Shown here one piece after another: positions 10,303-20,769 of a DNA stretch of 64,000 nucleotides. The DNA is from Cylindrobasidium torrendii FP15055 ss-10. Taxonomy: Eukaryota; Basidiomycota; Agaricomycetes; Agaricales; Physalacriaceae. How positions within the stretch are numbered: position 1 is the first letter of the stretch; every line of letters starts with the position of its first letter. Under the pieces are notes generated by a model that saw only the letters and a list, made by a program, of their open reading frames with translations, was not told the DNA's origin and did not search any database. A program made the position numbers and the translations under genes. The stretch lies in NCBI GenBank assembly GCA_000934385.1, contig KN880481.1, positions 62,001 to 126,000 on the forward strand. The letters run 5' to 3'.

Positions 10303-12023
10303 GAGTAAACACTGATAGATAGCCCTGCTGAACTTCAAATCTGAACTGATGAACATCTTCAAGACTTCGCTACAAGCAAGGCAGTGCGCACCACGAGGTC
10401 ATTCAATGACTGGCTTGTCCGATACTTCAACGGCTTACAGACAGTTCACAGATACTAACGAGATGGCACAAAAAGAATGGCATTCATGAGGTACGATAAA
10501 GAGGCAAAGCTATTGGTCTGGAGGGGATGTCAGAACGACATTCGCCTGCGGCATGATGGAGGAATTGGGGGATCAGAGAAGCCGATGTTTACAGTGCGCG
10601 TACCCAGCCATCCAGGCTCGCGACCAGCACGACGACCTCAAAACGAGAGCGCCGCACAAGCCCTTCCGAAGAAGGGGGTGCGAACCTGGCGTCCAAGCAC
10701 GTAGTCAAAGAATGGATGAACTTAGTTTTCTTCGTGTCGGTGGGGAAGGATGCGGCATTTGGAAGAAGATACTGACATATGATCTGGGAAGATTGAGTCA
10801 GTATCAAGTTTAGGCGAAGAGAAGGAGGGGATCAGTGAGAGTTTTTGGTATAGGTGTTGTCCACAAGAGCCAGGCTCTTTCGGAAGCAGAACTGATTGTT
10901 ACATCATGGATGGGTAGCAAGGAGAAGATAATTACCTATCGTTGGCTTGAGGACACGACAGACAGACACGAGGGAGAAAGTGGAAGACGCGACGTTGATC
11001 AGAAATCGGCCAAATTTTCGATGCTTATATCTGCCGCTTTGAAACTCCGCCAACTCCGCCGATCGCGTCAGACGAAAAGGATTTTTTGCGATCAGTCTCT
11101 GTCCACTGTCCTGCCCGTCCGTGTCAACGCGACGCGTATGGTACTTCGTCGCGAGTTCCTATGCAACTGGTGAGTTCCTTGTACTTGCACGTCTCCTGAT
11201 GATACCTATCCATCCGAGCTGGCGACGATATATCGATGAGCCGTACTCGTAACATGCATCACCAACTGATCCTTCCTTCCCTCATACTGTCGCGTCGTCC
11301 ACATTCAACTGTACTGACTTCGTCCCCAGGAGATGAGAGAGTACGTTGTATTCCATCCAGTCGAGGGATGATAATTTGTTGGCGGGCGACTCAACCATGG
11401 GCCCGAGGCTAACACCTTATGCACACACCACCCTCTGATCCATCATATGTGCCGTCCCGTGTGCTGAGGCTGACTCGACATACAACAGACCACTTCTCGG
11501 ATGCCTGTAGTCTCTTACCTGGTAAGTCTATCGCTTCTGTTTCTCTCCATGATGTTTTCTTCAACGACAAGCATATGTCCGATTCCACATGACGGATGCC
11601 ATAACACTGAAGCTGATCCTTCTCTACCGCATTGGTCATTTGCATTTTCGGAGTTCTCATATTCTTCTTGCAGACTTCACAAGGCCTAACAAGAATAATG
11701 GTTTCGTCTCCGTATATCTATTTGCTATCATACACTCTGTATCGTACTTACTGGCATGCAAATACACGTTTTCCTCGAATCTATGGCATCCAGCGGAGGC
11801 CCGTACGCACTATTCAGACGGTATTCAAGCTCAAGGATGGCATGGCCAGTGAAGCTACTGAGATGTTGTGACTTGTCTGTCAGTCCAATGTTGTCCATCG
11901 TTCCCGCGCGTTCTGGAGTGCGCGTATAGATATGTATTGATGCTGGATAGCTTCATTATTTCAAAAATCAGATAGTCTACGTAGTTTGCTGGAGTACCCC
12001 ATCCCCCCGCGCGATACACAACT
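10303..12023. other. Gene-poor stretch
   Basis: About 1.7 kb without a frame I can defend. Good-looking donor and acceptor sites occur at 11171-11690, but the pieces between them do not join into a convincing protein. A spliced non-coding transcript or a decayed gene is possible. Confidence 0.4.
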
Positions 12024-13536
12024 TCAATTAGCTAGCGTGTCCCCATATTCCTCACCCAGCATTTGTACCAACTTCTTCTCGCTCTTTTCACGCCTGTGCA
12101 TTGCCGAATCATCCACATCCATCTCGTCCGTGTGCTCGTCGCCGGATCCTGTTCCAAGCTGGCCATCCTCATCATCCGTATCCGAGCCGCCCCAGACAAT
12201 CACCTTTGGCGGCGTCTTGAAAGGGTCGATGCTCTTCCTCGGAGGTGTCTTGAAAGGATCATGGCCAACACTCCAGCAGCTGCTCTTCCGCGTCGGTGTT
12301 GCCGGTACCATCCTCTTCATCGGCGAGTTCGGCGCTGTCCGAGGTTTGGTAGGAGAATTAAGACTGACGGCAAGCCGCGGAGAGTGTGGGGATCCCACAT
12401 TACGCAACACACGCCGGAAACCGGTGTCGCCGATGCCTGGGCGCAGCACGAACTTGCTCTTCTTGGGTGCGGGGGCGAAGGCGGCCTTGAGAGAGTGCAT
12501 GGATGGCTTCTTGAGAGACAACATGGACGAGATGGACGACTTCTTCATGGAGAAGGCTGAGGGCGCCTTTAAAGAGAGTGTAGATGGTTTCTTCTGTGCC
12601 GCTGGGTGGGATGCGTCCATGAGATTGGGAGGCGCGAGAAGGCATTGTTTAGTTTCTTTGTCCATCATAAGAGGTCGTGTCTCGTCGTACATGTAGGAGT
12701 CTAGTGGCTGGGTAGATTGGTGGCGGAGTGGAGACGGCTTGAATGGGCAGTGGTCACTTATATGTCGGTCGTGCTCCATGGCCAAAGGACGTTGTCTGGG
12801 GATGGTCCCAGAGGGCAAACAAAGAACAATGGCCGCGTTGACAAAGGAGCTATGACACAATGATTAAATGAAATTGATGACTGAGGGCCAGGAGCTGCAG
12901 GTATGTGAGTTGTAGGGACAAAAGGTCTACCAAAGGAACGCACTTCATGAGACCAATGAGAACTTGTATGATAGCAGCAAGGAATGGGATCCATCTGCCA
13001 TGCGAGTGGTATGAGAAGTAATTTCACATGACTAAACGGAGAACGCACGTTGAGATATGATAATTCCCAGACCGGAAGAGTGCAAGCATGATGAGAGATG
13101 ATATAGTCGCGCCCACCAGGGCCGCCAGCAACGACGTGCAGAGGAACACAAACGTTACGATGACCGCAAACGTCAACCTCGACCGCCTTTCGTTTGTCCT
13201 TCGGGGCGGGCGTTCTGTACCACCTAGTGGACGCAGCTCCCAATCATCACCATCCTTCGCCGTTCGTCTCCCGGGAAAAACCACATTGAAGAATGCCGCC
13301 GAGCTGCAGAGAAAGTAGACTGGCAAGCAGAAAACAAGAGACCAGTAGAATGTGAATGCGAATATTTCCCCGTATTCATGTAGGTATACCCCGCCAGGCT
13401 GCTCGGGCTCGCGGTGGTCGATATTGAGGAGTTCAAGGCCAGGATTGTATAATGACGGCCACGACGGTCCTTCCGGTGAGAGCGACCCCATTAAGGTATG
13501 CACTCCATGGGCAGAGACAGAAATTGACGAATCCAT
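12024..13536 (-). CDS. TMEM170-like membrane protein with long Ser/Lys-rich tail
   Basis: Three exons: 13536-13049, 12994-12944 and 12849-12024, giving 454 aa. The N-terminal third has three hydrophobic segments: FTFYWSLVFCLPVYFLC, then AVIVTFVFLCTSLLAALVG through SLIMLALF, then WIPFLAAIIQVLIGLM. YGEIF precedes the first. The order and spacing resemble TMEM170-type proteins of the ER/nuclear envelope; this assignment is tentative. The third exon adds about 270 residues that are probably cytosolic or nucleoplasmic. These have repeated K-K-[PS]-S-x-x-S-L-K blocks, two DPFKTPP motifs and several SP/TP sites next to Lys or Arg, then an acidic stretch and a basic end. The tail looks like a cyclin-dependent-kinase target. 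The frame is open throughout, so I annotate one gene. Two overlapping genes cannot be fully excluded. It is divergent from NOP58. Confidence 0.65.
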
Positions 13537-13677
13537 CGCCGCAGAGGCAGCGCCACCGGTGTTCGTACCGCTGTGCCGATCTATGCTGATCGGCAAGTCC
13601 GGCAGCCAAAAACTTTTGCTTTTCCGCTGCCAACACTTTCCCGCCCCTCCCCCGCCGCCCTCCCGTCCACCGCCACG
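13537..13677. promoter_or_regulatory. Bidirectional promoter, membrane protein and NOP58
   Basis: 141 bp separate the two start codons. The NOP58 side is a C-rich pyrimidine tract (about 13637-13670), common just upstream of highly expressed fungal genes. No TATA box was seen. Confidence 0.6.
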
Positions 13678-15493
13678 ATGCTCGTCCTATACGAGACCGC
13701 GATGGGCTACTGCCTATTCAAAATGTCCAAGTCGGCAACCCCAGAGGATGTCGACCTCTGGAAGGAGTTTGAGAGCCCAGAAAAGGCCAACAAATTGTGA
13801 GTTTCACTCTTATGCCAATCCGGCGTGTACTAATGCGTTGCGTAGATTGAAGCTCAAGGCGCTTCACCGGTTTACAACAACCGCAACAGCTGTCGAGGAT
13901 ATGACCGCATTACAAGAAGGAAAACTCGGGCCTGGGTTAAAACAATTCCTCGTGGACGAGGTACAGAGCAAGGGCAAGGGAAAAGAAAGCATTGTTGTTG
14001 CTGAGCCCAATCTCGGTGCGTTCCATTTGGTTTGTGCTCTTTTCATCGTACTTACCTTCCCGTAGCGAGCGCCATCAAGGAGACCTTGAGTATCAAGTCG
14101 CAATATTCAGTAGCAGGCCTTGACGTCTTCCGCGGTATCCGAAGTCAACTAGGCTCGCTCCTTGACGGACTGGATCCTAAGGATCTGTCTACGATGAGCC
14201 TCGGTCTTTCACATTCATTATCACGGTGCGTGTTCATTGCTCGGCTTTTTTTCTTCTATGCATATTGACATCCGCGGCAGGTTCAAAATCAAATTCTCCC
14301 CCGACAAAGTGGACACTATGATCGTCCAGGCCATCGCGCTGCTCGACGACCTCGACAAGGAGATCAACATCTACGCCATGCGTGTGAAGGAGTGGTACGG
14401 CTGGCATTTCCCCGAGCTCGCAAAAATTATTGTCGACAACATGGCATACGCTAAAGTCATCCGCGCTATGGGATTCCGCTCCAACGCCTCCTCCACCTCC
14501 TTTGCCTCCATCCTTCCCGAAGACCTCGAAGCTGCCGTCAAGGCCGCCGCGGAGATTTCCATGGGTACAGAAATTTCCGACACCGACATCGACCACATCA
14601 ACTCGTTGTGTGACCAGGTCATTGGCATCTCGTCCTACCGCACTCAACTCTCTGAATACCTCCGCAACCGCATGAACGCCATCGCACCCAACCTCACCGC
14701 CCTCGTCGGTGAGCTTGTCGGTGCCCGCCTCATTAGCCACGCCGGCTCCCTCATGGGCCTCGCCAAGCACCCTGCGTCTACTGTCCAAATCCTTGGTGCA
14801 GAGAAGGCATTGTTCCGTGCCCTCAAGACCAAGCACGATACGCCAAAATACGGTCTCATCTATCACGCCTCGCTCATCGGTCAGGCGCCACCCAAGTACA
14901 AGGGCAAGATGGCCCGTATGGTTGCGACAAAGGCGGCGCTGAGCATCCGTGTGGATGCACTAGCAGACAGCGACGAGAAGAGCGCAGAGGATGCCCAAGC
15001 GATTGGCATGGGTCACCGTGTGAAGTTGGAGAGCAAGGTTCGGTCATTCGAGTATGAGAGCGGTGCAACAAATGTGAAGCGCTTTACGGGCCATGTTCGC
15101 ACGCAGACCGCGGCACCGGCTGTTGGTGATGTTCAGACCTACAACACCAAGGCGGACTTTGTGTCGACACAGCGCGAGGACCCGGTAGAGATTGCTGAGA
15201 AGGCGAAGGAGGCGGTGCTAGAGGACAGGCGCAAGGCCAAGGAGGAGAAGAAGAAATCGAAGAAGGAGAAGAAGACGGATGAGGATGGCGATGTGGTTAT
15301 GGACGCACCAAAAGAGAAGAAGCGCAAGAGGAGAGAAAGTGCTCCGGGGGGCGACGATGAGACGATGGCGGATGCCAAGGAGGAGACTGAGGAGGAGCGC
15401 AAGGCGCGCAGAAAGGCGGAGAAGGCCGCGAAAAAGGCAGCAGCGGCCAATGGCGACTCACCGAAGAAGAAAAAGAAGAAATCTTCGGAGTAG
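13678..15493 (+). CDS. NOP58: Nucleolar protein NOP58 (box C/D snoRNP core)
   Basis: Four exons: 13678-13796, 13846-14015, 14066-14225 and 14281-15493, giving 553 aa. It starts [15 protein letters not shown], the Nop58 N-terminus. It has the coiled-coil and Nop domain landmarks [46 protein letters not shown] and [12 protein letters not shown]. The C-terminal 110 residues are Lys/Glu-rich, with KKSKKEKK and a KKKKKKSSE end, typical of the nucleolar KKE/D tail. Nop58 forms the heterodimer with Nop56 in box C/D snoRNPs and is needed for snoRNA stability, pre-rRNA cleavage and 2'-O-methylation. All introns are about 50 nt. Its paralogue and partner NOP56 lies 10 kb away on the opposite strand. 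Confidence 0.96.
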
Positions 15494-16067
15494 ATGCGCG
15501 CGCGCCTTCTGGGAACTTCTATAACGTTTGTATCTACGCTCTTATTTAATCCTCTTTGTTCTTTTTCTAGTGTATCGTGTAATGTTATGACGAAAGTGTC
15601 AATGGAGGCACTGGCGTGCTTTCTCTGAATTGGCCTGAACGAGTGGGAAGCAGACACCGCGGCAGCGGCAACTCGATGGTCTCGTCGCTCCTCCTTTCTT
15701 CCATTCTAGGAGTGGCATGGTCTCAAGACATATCCCAATTTTGTTTAGAGTCGTCAATTGCAAGTTATGCTACGCTTTGGCCGCCTCAATTCGACTCTAA
15801 CCTTAGTTACATAACCCCGGCACCACCTGAATTTCGATCTCCTTTGATGGCACTGTGCACACTCCTTCCACCACGACACTGACAGAAAAATCCGGCTTTA
15901 GGCGCGCCCTCACGCACACAATTCTATCCGATTTCCCCGACGCTGTCCTCAAGACATGACTTCTTTATTCTCGGACCGTCGAGCGGGCCGCCGCACCGTT
16001 TCACTTAAATAACCTTCCATCGACGTTCGCACGGTGAACTCCTGCTAGCTTTCACTTCTTGAGCACA
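15494..16067. other. Intergenic, NOP58 and the DUF2264 gene
   Basis: 574 bp. It contains a 67-codon frame at 15676 whose first residues look like a signal peptide (MVSSLLLSSILGVAWSQ), but nothing supports it as a gene. The last about 150 bp should be the promoter of the DUF2264 gene. No clear TATA box. Confidence 0.4.
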
Positions 16068-18138
16068 ATGGCCAGCTTTTCTGATTTTGGCAAGACCACA
16101 CCCTTTGGTCCAAATCCCATCGAAACTCGAGATGATTTGGGGAAGTTCTTGGTGAACATGCTGGACGCCCTCGAGCCGCATACATCACCTGGCGGCTCCC
16201 GTATCCATCTTGGGTATACGGGGACGCACTTTGACGAGACTGCCGCCCTTCTCGAGGGGTTTTCTCGGCCCGTTTGGGGATTGGCGTCCCTCCTTGCAGG
16301 CGGCGGAGACTATGAAGGCGCCGCACGATGGGTTAATGGCCTGGCAAACGGGACGAACCCAAAGCACGAGGAGTTCTGGGGAGACATGACGGACAAGGAC
16401 CAGCGGATGGTGGAGTGCTCTGCATTGGGATTTGCATTCGCTGTTGCGCGAGAGAAGTTGTGGGACAAGTTGTCTGAAGAGGCGAAGACGAATGTTGGAA
16501 ACTGGCTCGGAGGAATGAACGACAAGGAAATGCCGAATACAAACTGGCTATGGTTCAGGGTAGGTTATCACCTAAATCGTAAACTTGCTTTCATTCTCAT
16601 TCGATCCTAGGTGTTCGCAAACTTGGGACTCTCCAAAGTTGGTTCTCCGCGTGCAGATACGACGAGGATGAAAGCAGACCTTGACCACATCGATACGTTC
16701 TACATTGGGGATGGATGGTCGCGGGACGGACCTGAAGGCGTTGTTCAACTTGACTACTACTCCTCGTCTTTTGCTATCCAGTACTCCCAGCTTGCCTACT
16801 CCAAACTCGCGCAAGACATTGATCCTGAGCGCTGCGAGGAATACCGGAATCGGGCGCGGCAATTCGCTCTGGATTTCGTGTACTACTTCGATGCAGAAGG
16901 TGAGCTTACTTTATCTTGATGTTAGACTGTACTGACGAGCACTAGGACGCGCCATCCCATTCGGGCGTAGCCTCACCTATCGCTGGGCCATGTCCTCCTT
17001 CTGGGGCGCATGCGCCTTCGCAGACTTGGAGCTCCCGGCGCCGCTCACCTGGGGTGTTGTCAAAGGTCTGCAATTGCGCAATGTTCGCTGGTGGGCGAAA
17101 CAACCTGGCGCCTTCAACACTGATGGCACCCTTACCATTGGATACGTTTATCCTAACCTCAACATTACCGAGAACTACAATTCCCCTGGATCGCCTTACT
17201 GGTGCTGCGAGTCATTCATAAGCCTGGCGCTTCCGCCTTCCCATCCGTTCTGGACAGCCAAGGAAGAGCCGTACCCAACCTTGGACCAGCGTGTCAAGAT
17301 TCTGAAGCATCCATTACACATCGGCATCACCGGGAAACACACATATATCCTCTCTTCTGGGCAGCAATGTTCGTATCCCGTCAAACAAGGCCCAGCGAAG
17401 TACGGCAAGCTCGCGTATTCATCAGCGTTCGGGTATAGCGTGCCCTCTGGGAGTGACACTCTGGAGGAGCTGGGCGGGGACAACACCCTGGCTCTCAGCG
17501 ACGACAGCGGCGAGACCTGGAGGGCACGCAGGGATACACGTGAAGCCCGGTTTGAGGGAGACAAGTGGTTGAGGTCGATGTGGTATCCTTGGAAGGATGT
17601 CGAGGTCGAGACATGGCTCGTTCCCCCTACAGCCGAAGCACCGTTGTGGGATCTGAGAATACATCGTATCAAGACTGGCCGTCCTCTATCCTCTGCTGAG
17701 GGCGGATTCGCGATTTACGGTCAACGGGAGGATGGTAGGGCCCTCGACGCTGCGGAAGATGGCAAGGCTTTTGGTACTTATGCGGACGGCGGACAGGCCA
17801 GGGCAGCGTCCGAGGCTGGTGTCGCTGGTATTGTCGACTTGAATGCGTCAGGACGGACGGGCGTTGCATTGAGAACGGACCCCAACACCAATTTGATGGT
17901 GCCCAGAGCAGTGATGCCCACTCTACGCGGGGAGCATGCTGCAAGTTCAAAAAACATATGGCTGGTGACGGCGGTGTTCGCTCTTCCTGCATCTGGAGAG
18001 GCCGGTGCAACGACGGAGTGGCAATCGGAATGGAACAAACGCCCGGTCGTGCCAGAGGAGATCCAGAAACTTATGAAACTTACGAAGCGCCGTTCTACAG
18101 CGAACACATTGTTGGATTTGGCTCGTGGACATATTTGA
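16068..18138 (+). CDS. DUF2264 family protein (probable glycoside hydrolase)
   Basis: Three exons: 16068-16559, 16611-16899 and 16946-18138, giving 657 aa. The N-terminal two thirds are an (alpha/alpha)6-barrel-like region with [59 protein letters not shown] and [15 protein letters not shown]. This pattern matches bacterial and fungal DUF2264 proteins. From memory, CAZy groups DUF2264 proteins in GH154, with beta-glucuronidase activity shown in Bacteroides on arabinogalactan; that link should be checked. The C-terminal third is beta-rich. No signal peptide is visible at this start, so an intracellular role is likelier than secretion. Exon 1 begins at the first ATG after a stop-rich leader. 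Codon use is like its neighbours. Confidence 0.8.
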
Positions 18139-18526
18139 GTGGACTACATAATACGCCTGCAGGTCTCTGTAGAGCAATTCAATCGAGTATCGCTATATGA
18201 GCACCAACTATTCAATCTTGCGTGCATTGGCATGCCTCAAGATGCTTTTGCCAATCCAGAGCGCAATTGGGGCGCAGAATCTGGATTCTGCCGTTCTCAG
18301 CATGTTACCAGAGTATCGCAGCAATGCTTTCGGTTCTACAAAGACTGTAATTAGCTCTATATATGGATGAGAATTGTCGGGGAAATGAGCCTCTTATTGC
18401 GCCTGTAGGAATCGGGGTAGGTTTGGAGAGGTTGATCCGCCGGCACGTCGTGCGTGTCCACTTACCACTTGAGCTTGCCCTCACGCTACGACTATCCTTC
18501 CATTACAAATTCCGGAATAAGCAGCA
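18139..18526. promoter_or_regulatory. Intergenic, upstream of ALG2
   Basis: 388 bp between two plus-strand genes. No frame or repeat was found. It should contain the terminator of the DUF2264 gene and the ALG2 promoter. Confidence 0.4.
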
Positions 18527-20080
18527 ATGGCGCCTTTGCGAGTTGCATTTGTCCATCCAGATCTTGGAATAGGTAAGTTACCATCCAAGCCAGTAAACAC
18601 AAACTCACCGTGCGAATGTAGGCGGTGCTGAGCGGCTTGTCGTGGATGCTGCACTTGGACTACAAAAGCTCGGTCACTCTGTCGCAATATACACCAGTCA
18701 TCATGATCCAAAACATTGCTTCGAGGAAACGCGAGACGGTAAGACAGTCTTCGTGTATGTTTACTGCGTGCTTAATTCCGTAGCTTAGGTACTTTGAAGG
18801 TCCACGCCATTCATCCACCATTCCCACGTTCGCTTCGCGGAAAGCTGCATATTCTCATGGCCCAGCTATCACAACTACACCTCATCACCCATATGCTGAG
18901 CCCAGCCGCGCCAGAGTACGACGTCTACTTCATCGACCAGCTCTCAACTTGTGTCCCATTCCTACGAGCTTTCGCCCGCAAACGCGTCGTTTTCTATTGC
19001 CACTTTCCGGACAAGCTTCTTGCAAACGGTGCCTACGTAGAAGGGCAGATGAAGGGGCGGGGGTCACTGCTAAAGCGAATCTATCGTTATCCCATGGATT
19101 GGTTAGAGGAAACAACAACTAGTGCGTTGCATGATCTTTCCCGGTTCTGCATTGCTCAACTTTCTGTAGGGCAAGCCGATATCATATTGGCCAATTCGCG
19201 GTTCACTGCCCGCGTCTTCAGGACCTACTTCCCCTCCATTGCCATCAACCCTCGAGTGATATACCCAGGCATCAATATTGAAGCCTACGAGGCCGCTGTC
19301 GACCGTACCGCGCCCGAGATACAACAAGTGGCATCGTCTCGCCCAACTATCATTTCTCTCAACCGCTTCGAGGGCAAGAAGAACGTCGCATTAGCCGTCT
19401 CTGCGTATGCCCAGGCATTACCTGACCTACCCAATCGACCGCGACTTGTGTTGGGCGGTGGATACGACCCCCGCGTCGAGGAGAATATGCTCACGCTCTA
19501 TTCCCTCATCGACATCACCAAAAAACATAATCTCACGTACAATGTGATCACACCGCCCGGCTCGCAGACCAATATCCCACCGCTGAACGTGACCGAGGAA
19601 GAGCCTGACGTGTTGTTCTTGCTCAACTTCACCATGAACCAACGTACAGCTCTCCTCAATGACCCCAGCACAATAGCGATGTTGTACACCCCGGCGAATG
19701 AACATTTCGGTATTGGGCCGGTGGAAGGCATGATTGGAGGCCTGCCTGTACTGGCATGCGACTCTGGAGGACCAGTCGAGTCTATCATCGAATACCCTGA
19801 GGACGAACGAACAGGATGGCTACGGAAGCCCGAAGTGGATCTATGGGCAGATGCTCTGAAGCAGATTTCGAAGCTGAGCCCAGACGAGCGAGAGGCACTG
19901 TCGAAGAGAGGGAAGGAACGCGCACGATCTGTGTTCAGCATGGATGCGATGGCGAAATACATGGAGGTTTCCTTGCAGGATGCAGTTGCCATGGGGCGAC
20001 CTGGGGTGAACCCTCTTTGGGTGTTGTTGCTGCTTGCCCCGCTGGTGTATTTCGCAGTGCTCTATGTCCTAGGAATCTGA
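18527..20080 (+). CDS. ALG2: ALG2 alpha-1,3/1,6-mannosyltransferase
   Basis: Four exons: 18527-18572, 18622-18738, 18789-19121 and 19170-20080, giving 468 aa. GT4-type glycosyltransferase of GT-B fold. The N-terminus has [19 protein letters not shown], the glycine-rich loop characteristic of Alg2. [11 protein letters not shown] and the donor-site segment [20 protein letters not shown] (EX7E-type) follow. The protein ends with a hydrophobic helix, [19 protein letters not shown], which should hold it in the ER membrane. Alg2 adds the second and third mannoses to Man1GlcNAc2-PP-dolichol on the cytosolic face of the ER, feeding N-glycosylation. The first exon is only 46 nt, and its junction restores the GIGGAER motif, which fixes the start. 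Confidence 0.95.
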
Positions 20081-20769
20081 TAAGAGCTGCGTTTCTCCGC
20101 GATTTCTTTTGCGTGTTCTTTCACTTCTTGTTCCTAGTGGTCTGCACGTCAGCTCTGCGCTTTGGGCTCAAATCCGGCAGGCGATGAACACGGCACCGGC
20201 GTTTTCAGAAGGCGAGAGATACACGGTCTCGCATCCAACTAAAGGACGGATTATATTGAACTCGGCTTTGACCTCCGTTCTGCGACGTCAAGAACGTTCC
20301 AAGAGGGTGTCCTTCGCCCTTCCTGTGGTTATTTTCAGATGCCTCACCTCATGTTGTATTACCGGATGGTCTGAGAATGTATATGTGCGTTATTTTATGC
20401 AGCAGTGGTCCTTTTATATCACTTCAAGCTCAAGCATGAAGATGCTTGCTTCAGATCTCTTGACCGTTCGCGCCCGGCCCGAAGAACAGGGGACTACTCA
20501 AGCTTAAGCTTGAGCTTGAGTCTTGGCCTCCTCCCCTCCGCCAAATTATTGAACGCGGTAGACGTGAAGGCGGTCAGACCGAGCGGCCACGGTCTTTTTG
20601 AGTTATAGATGGCCCTTAGATTGACTTGAAATAGGCTTCCTCTCCCCTATATTTACCTCCGGTTGCACTTCATGCTCAGATCGACATCAGCAGACCCTTG
20701 GCTGGGAGCGTCGAGGTATAAAAGACTGCATCTTGGCATTTGTGCAAGGTACGCCCTCTTCCCGCTCTC
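20081..20769. promoter_or_regulatory. Carboxylesterase upstream region with palindrome and TATA box
   Basis: About 690 bp. An 18-bp perfect palindrome, CTCAAGCTTAAGCTTGAG, lies at 20497-20514, followed directly by a further CTTGAG. Partial repeats (TTCAAGCTCAAGCATG) lie about 80 bp upstream. TATAAAA at 20717-20723 is 47 bp before the start codon, a standard TATA position. This suggests a regulated, inducible promoter. The protein that binds the palindrome is unknown. Confidence 0.5.

Noticed and set aside
11171..11690. Spliced protein gene suggested by good donor and acceptor sites
   Set aside because: The joined pieces hit stops and show no consistent frame; at most a non-coding transcript.
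12850..12943. Separate short gene end using the acceptor near 12896 in the TMEM170-like gene
   Set aside because: Gives a stop after ten residues inside the last hydrophobic region; the acceptor at 12850 continues a long open frame instead.
13845..14280. snoRNA hosted in introns of NOP58, NOP56 or GAR1
   Set aside because: Introns are about 45-117 nt, and I see no box C/D or H/ACA arrangement in them.
14234..14866. Long minus-strand frame (210 codons)
   Set aside because: Antisense shadow of NOP58, whose domains and splice phases are unambiguous.
15676..15882. 67-codon frame with a signal-peptide-like start between NOP58 and the DUF2264 gene
   Set aside because: No cysteine pattern, no splice-linked exons, no family resemblance; too short and isolated to call.
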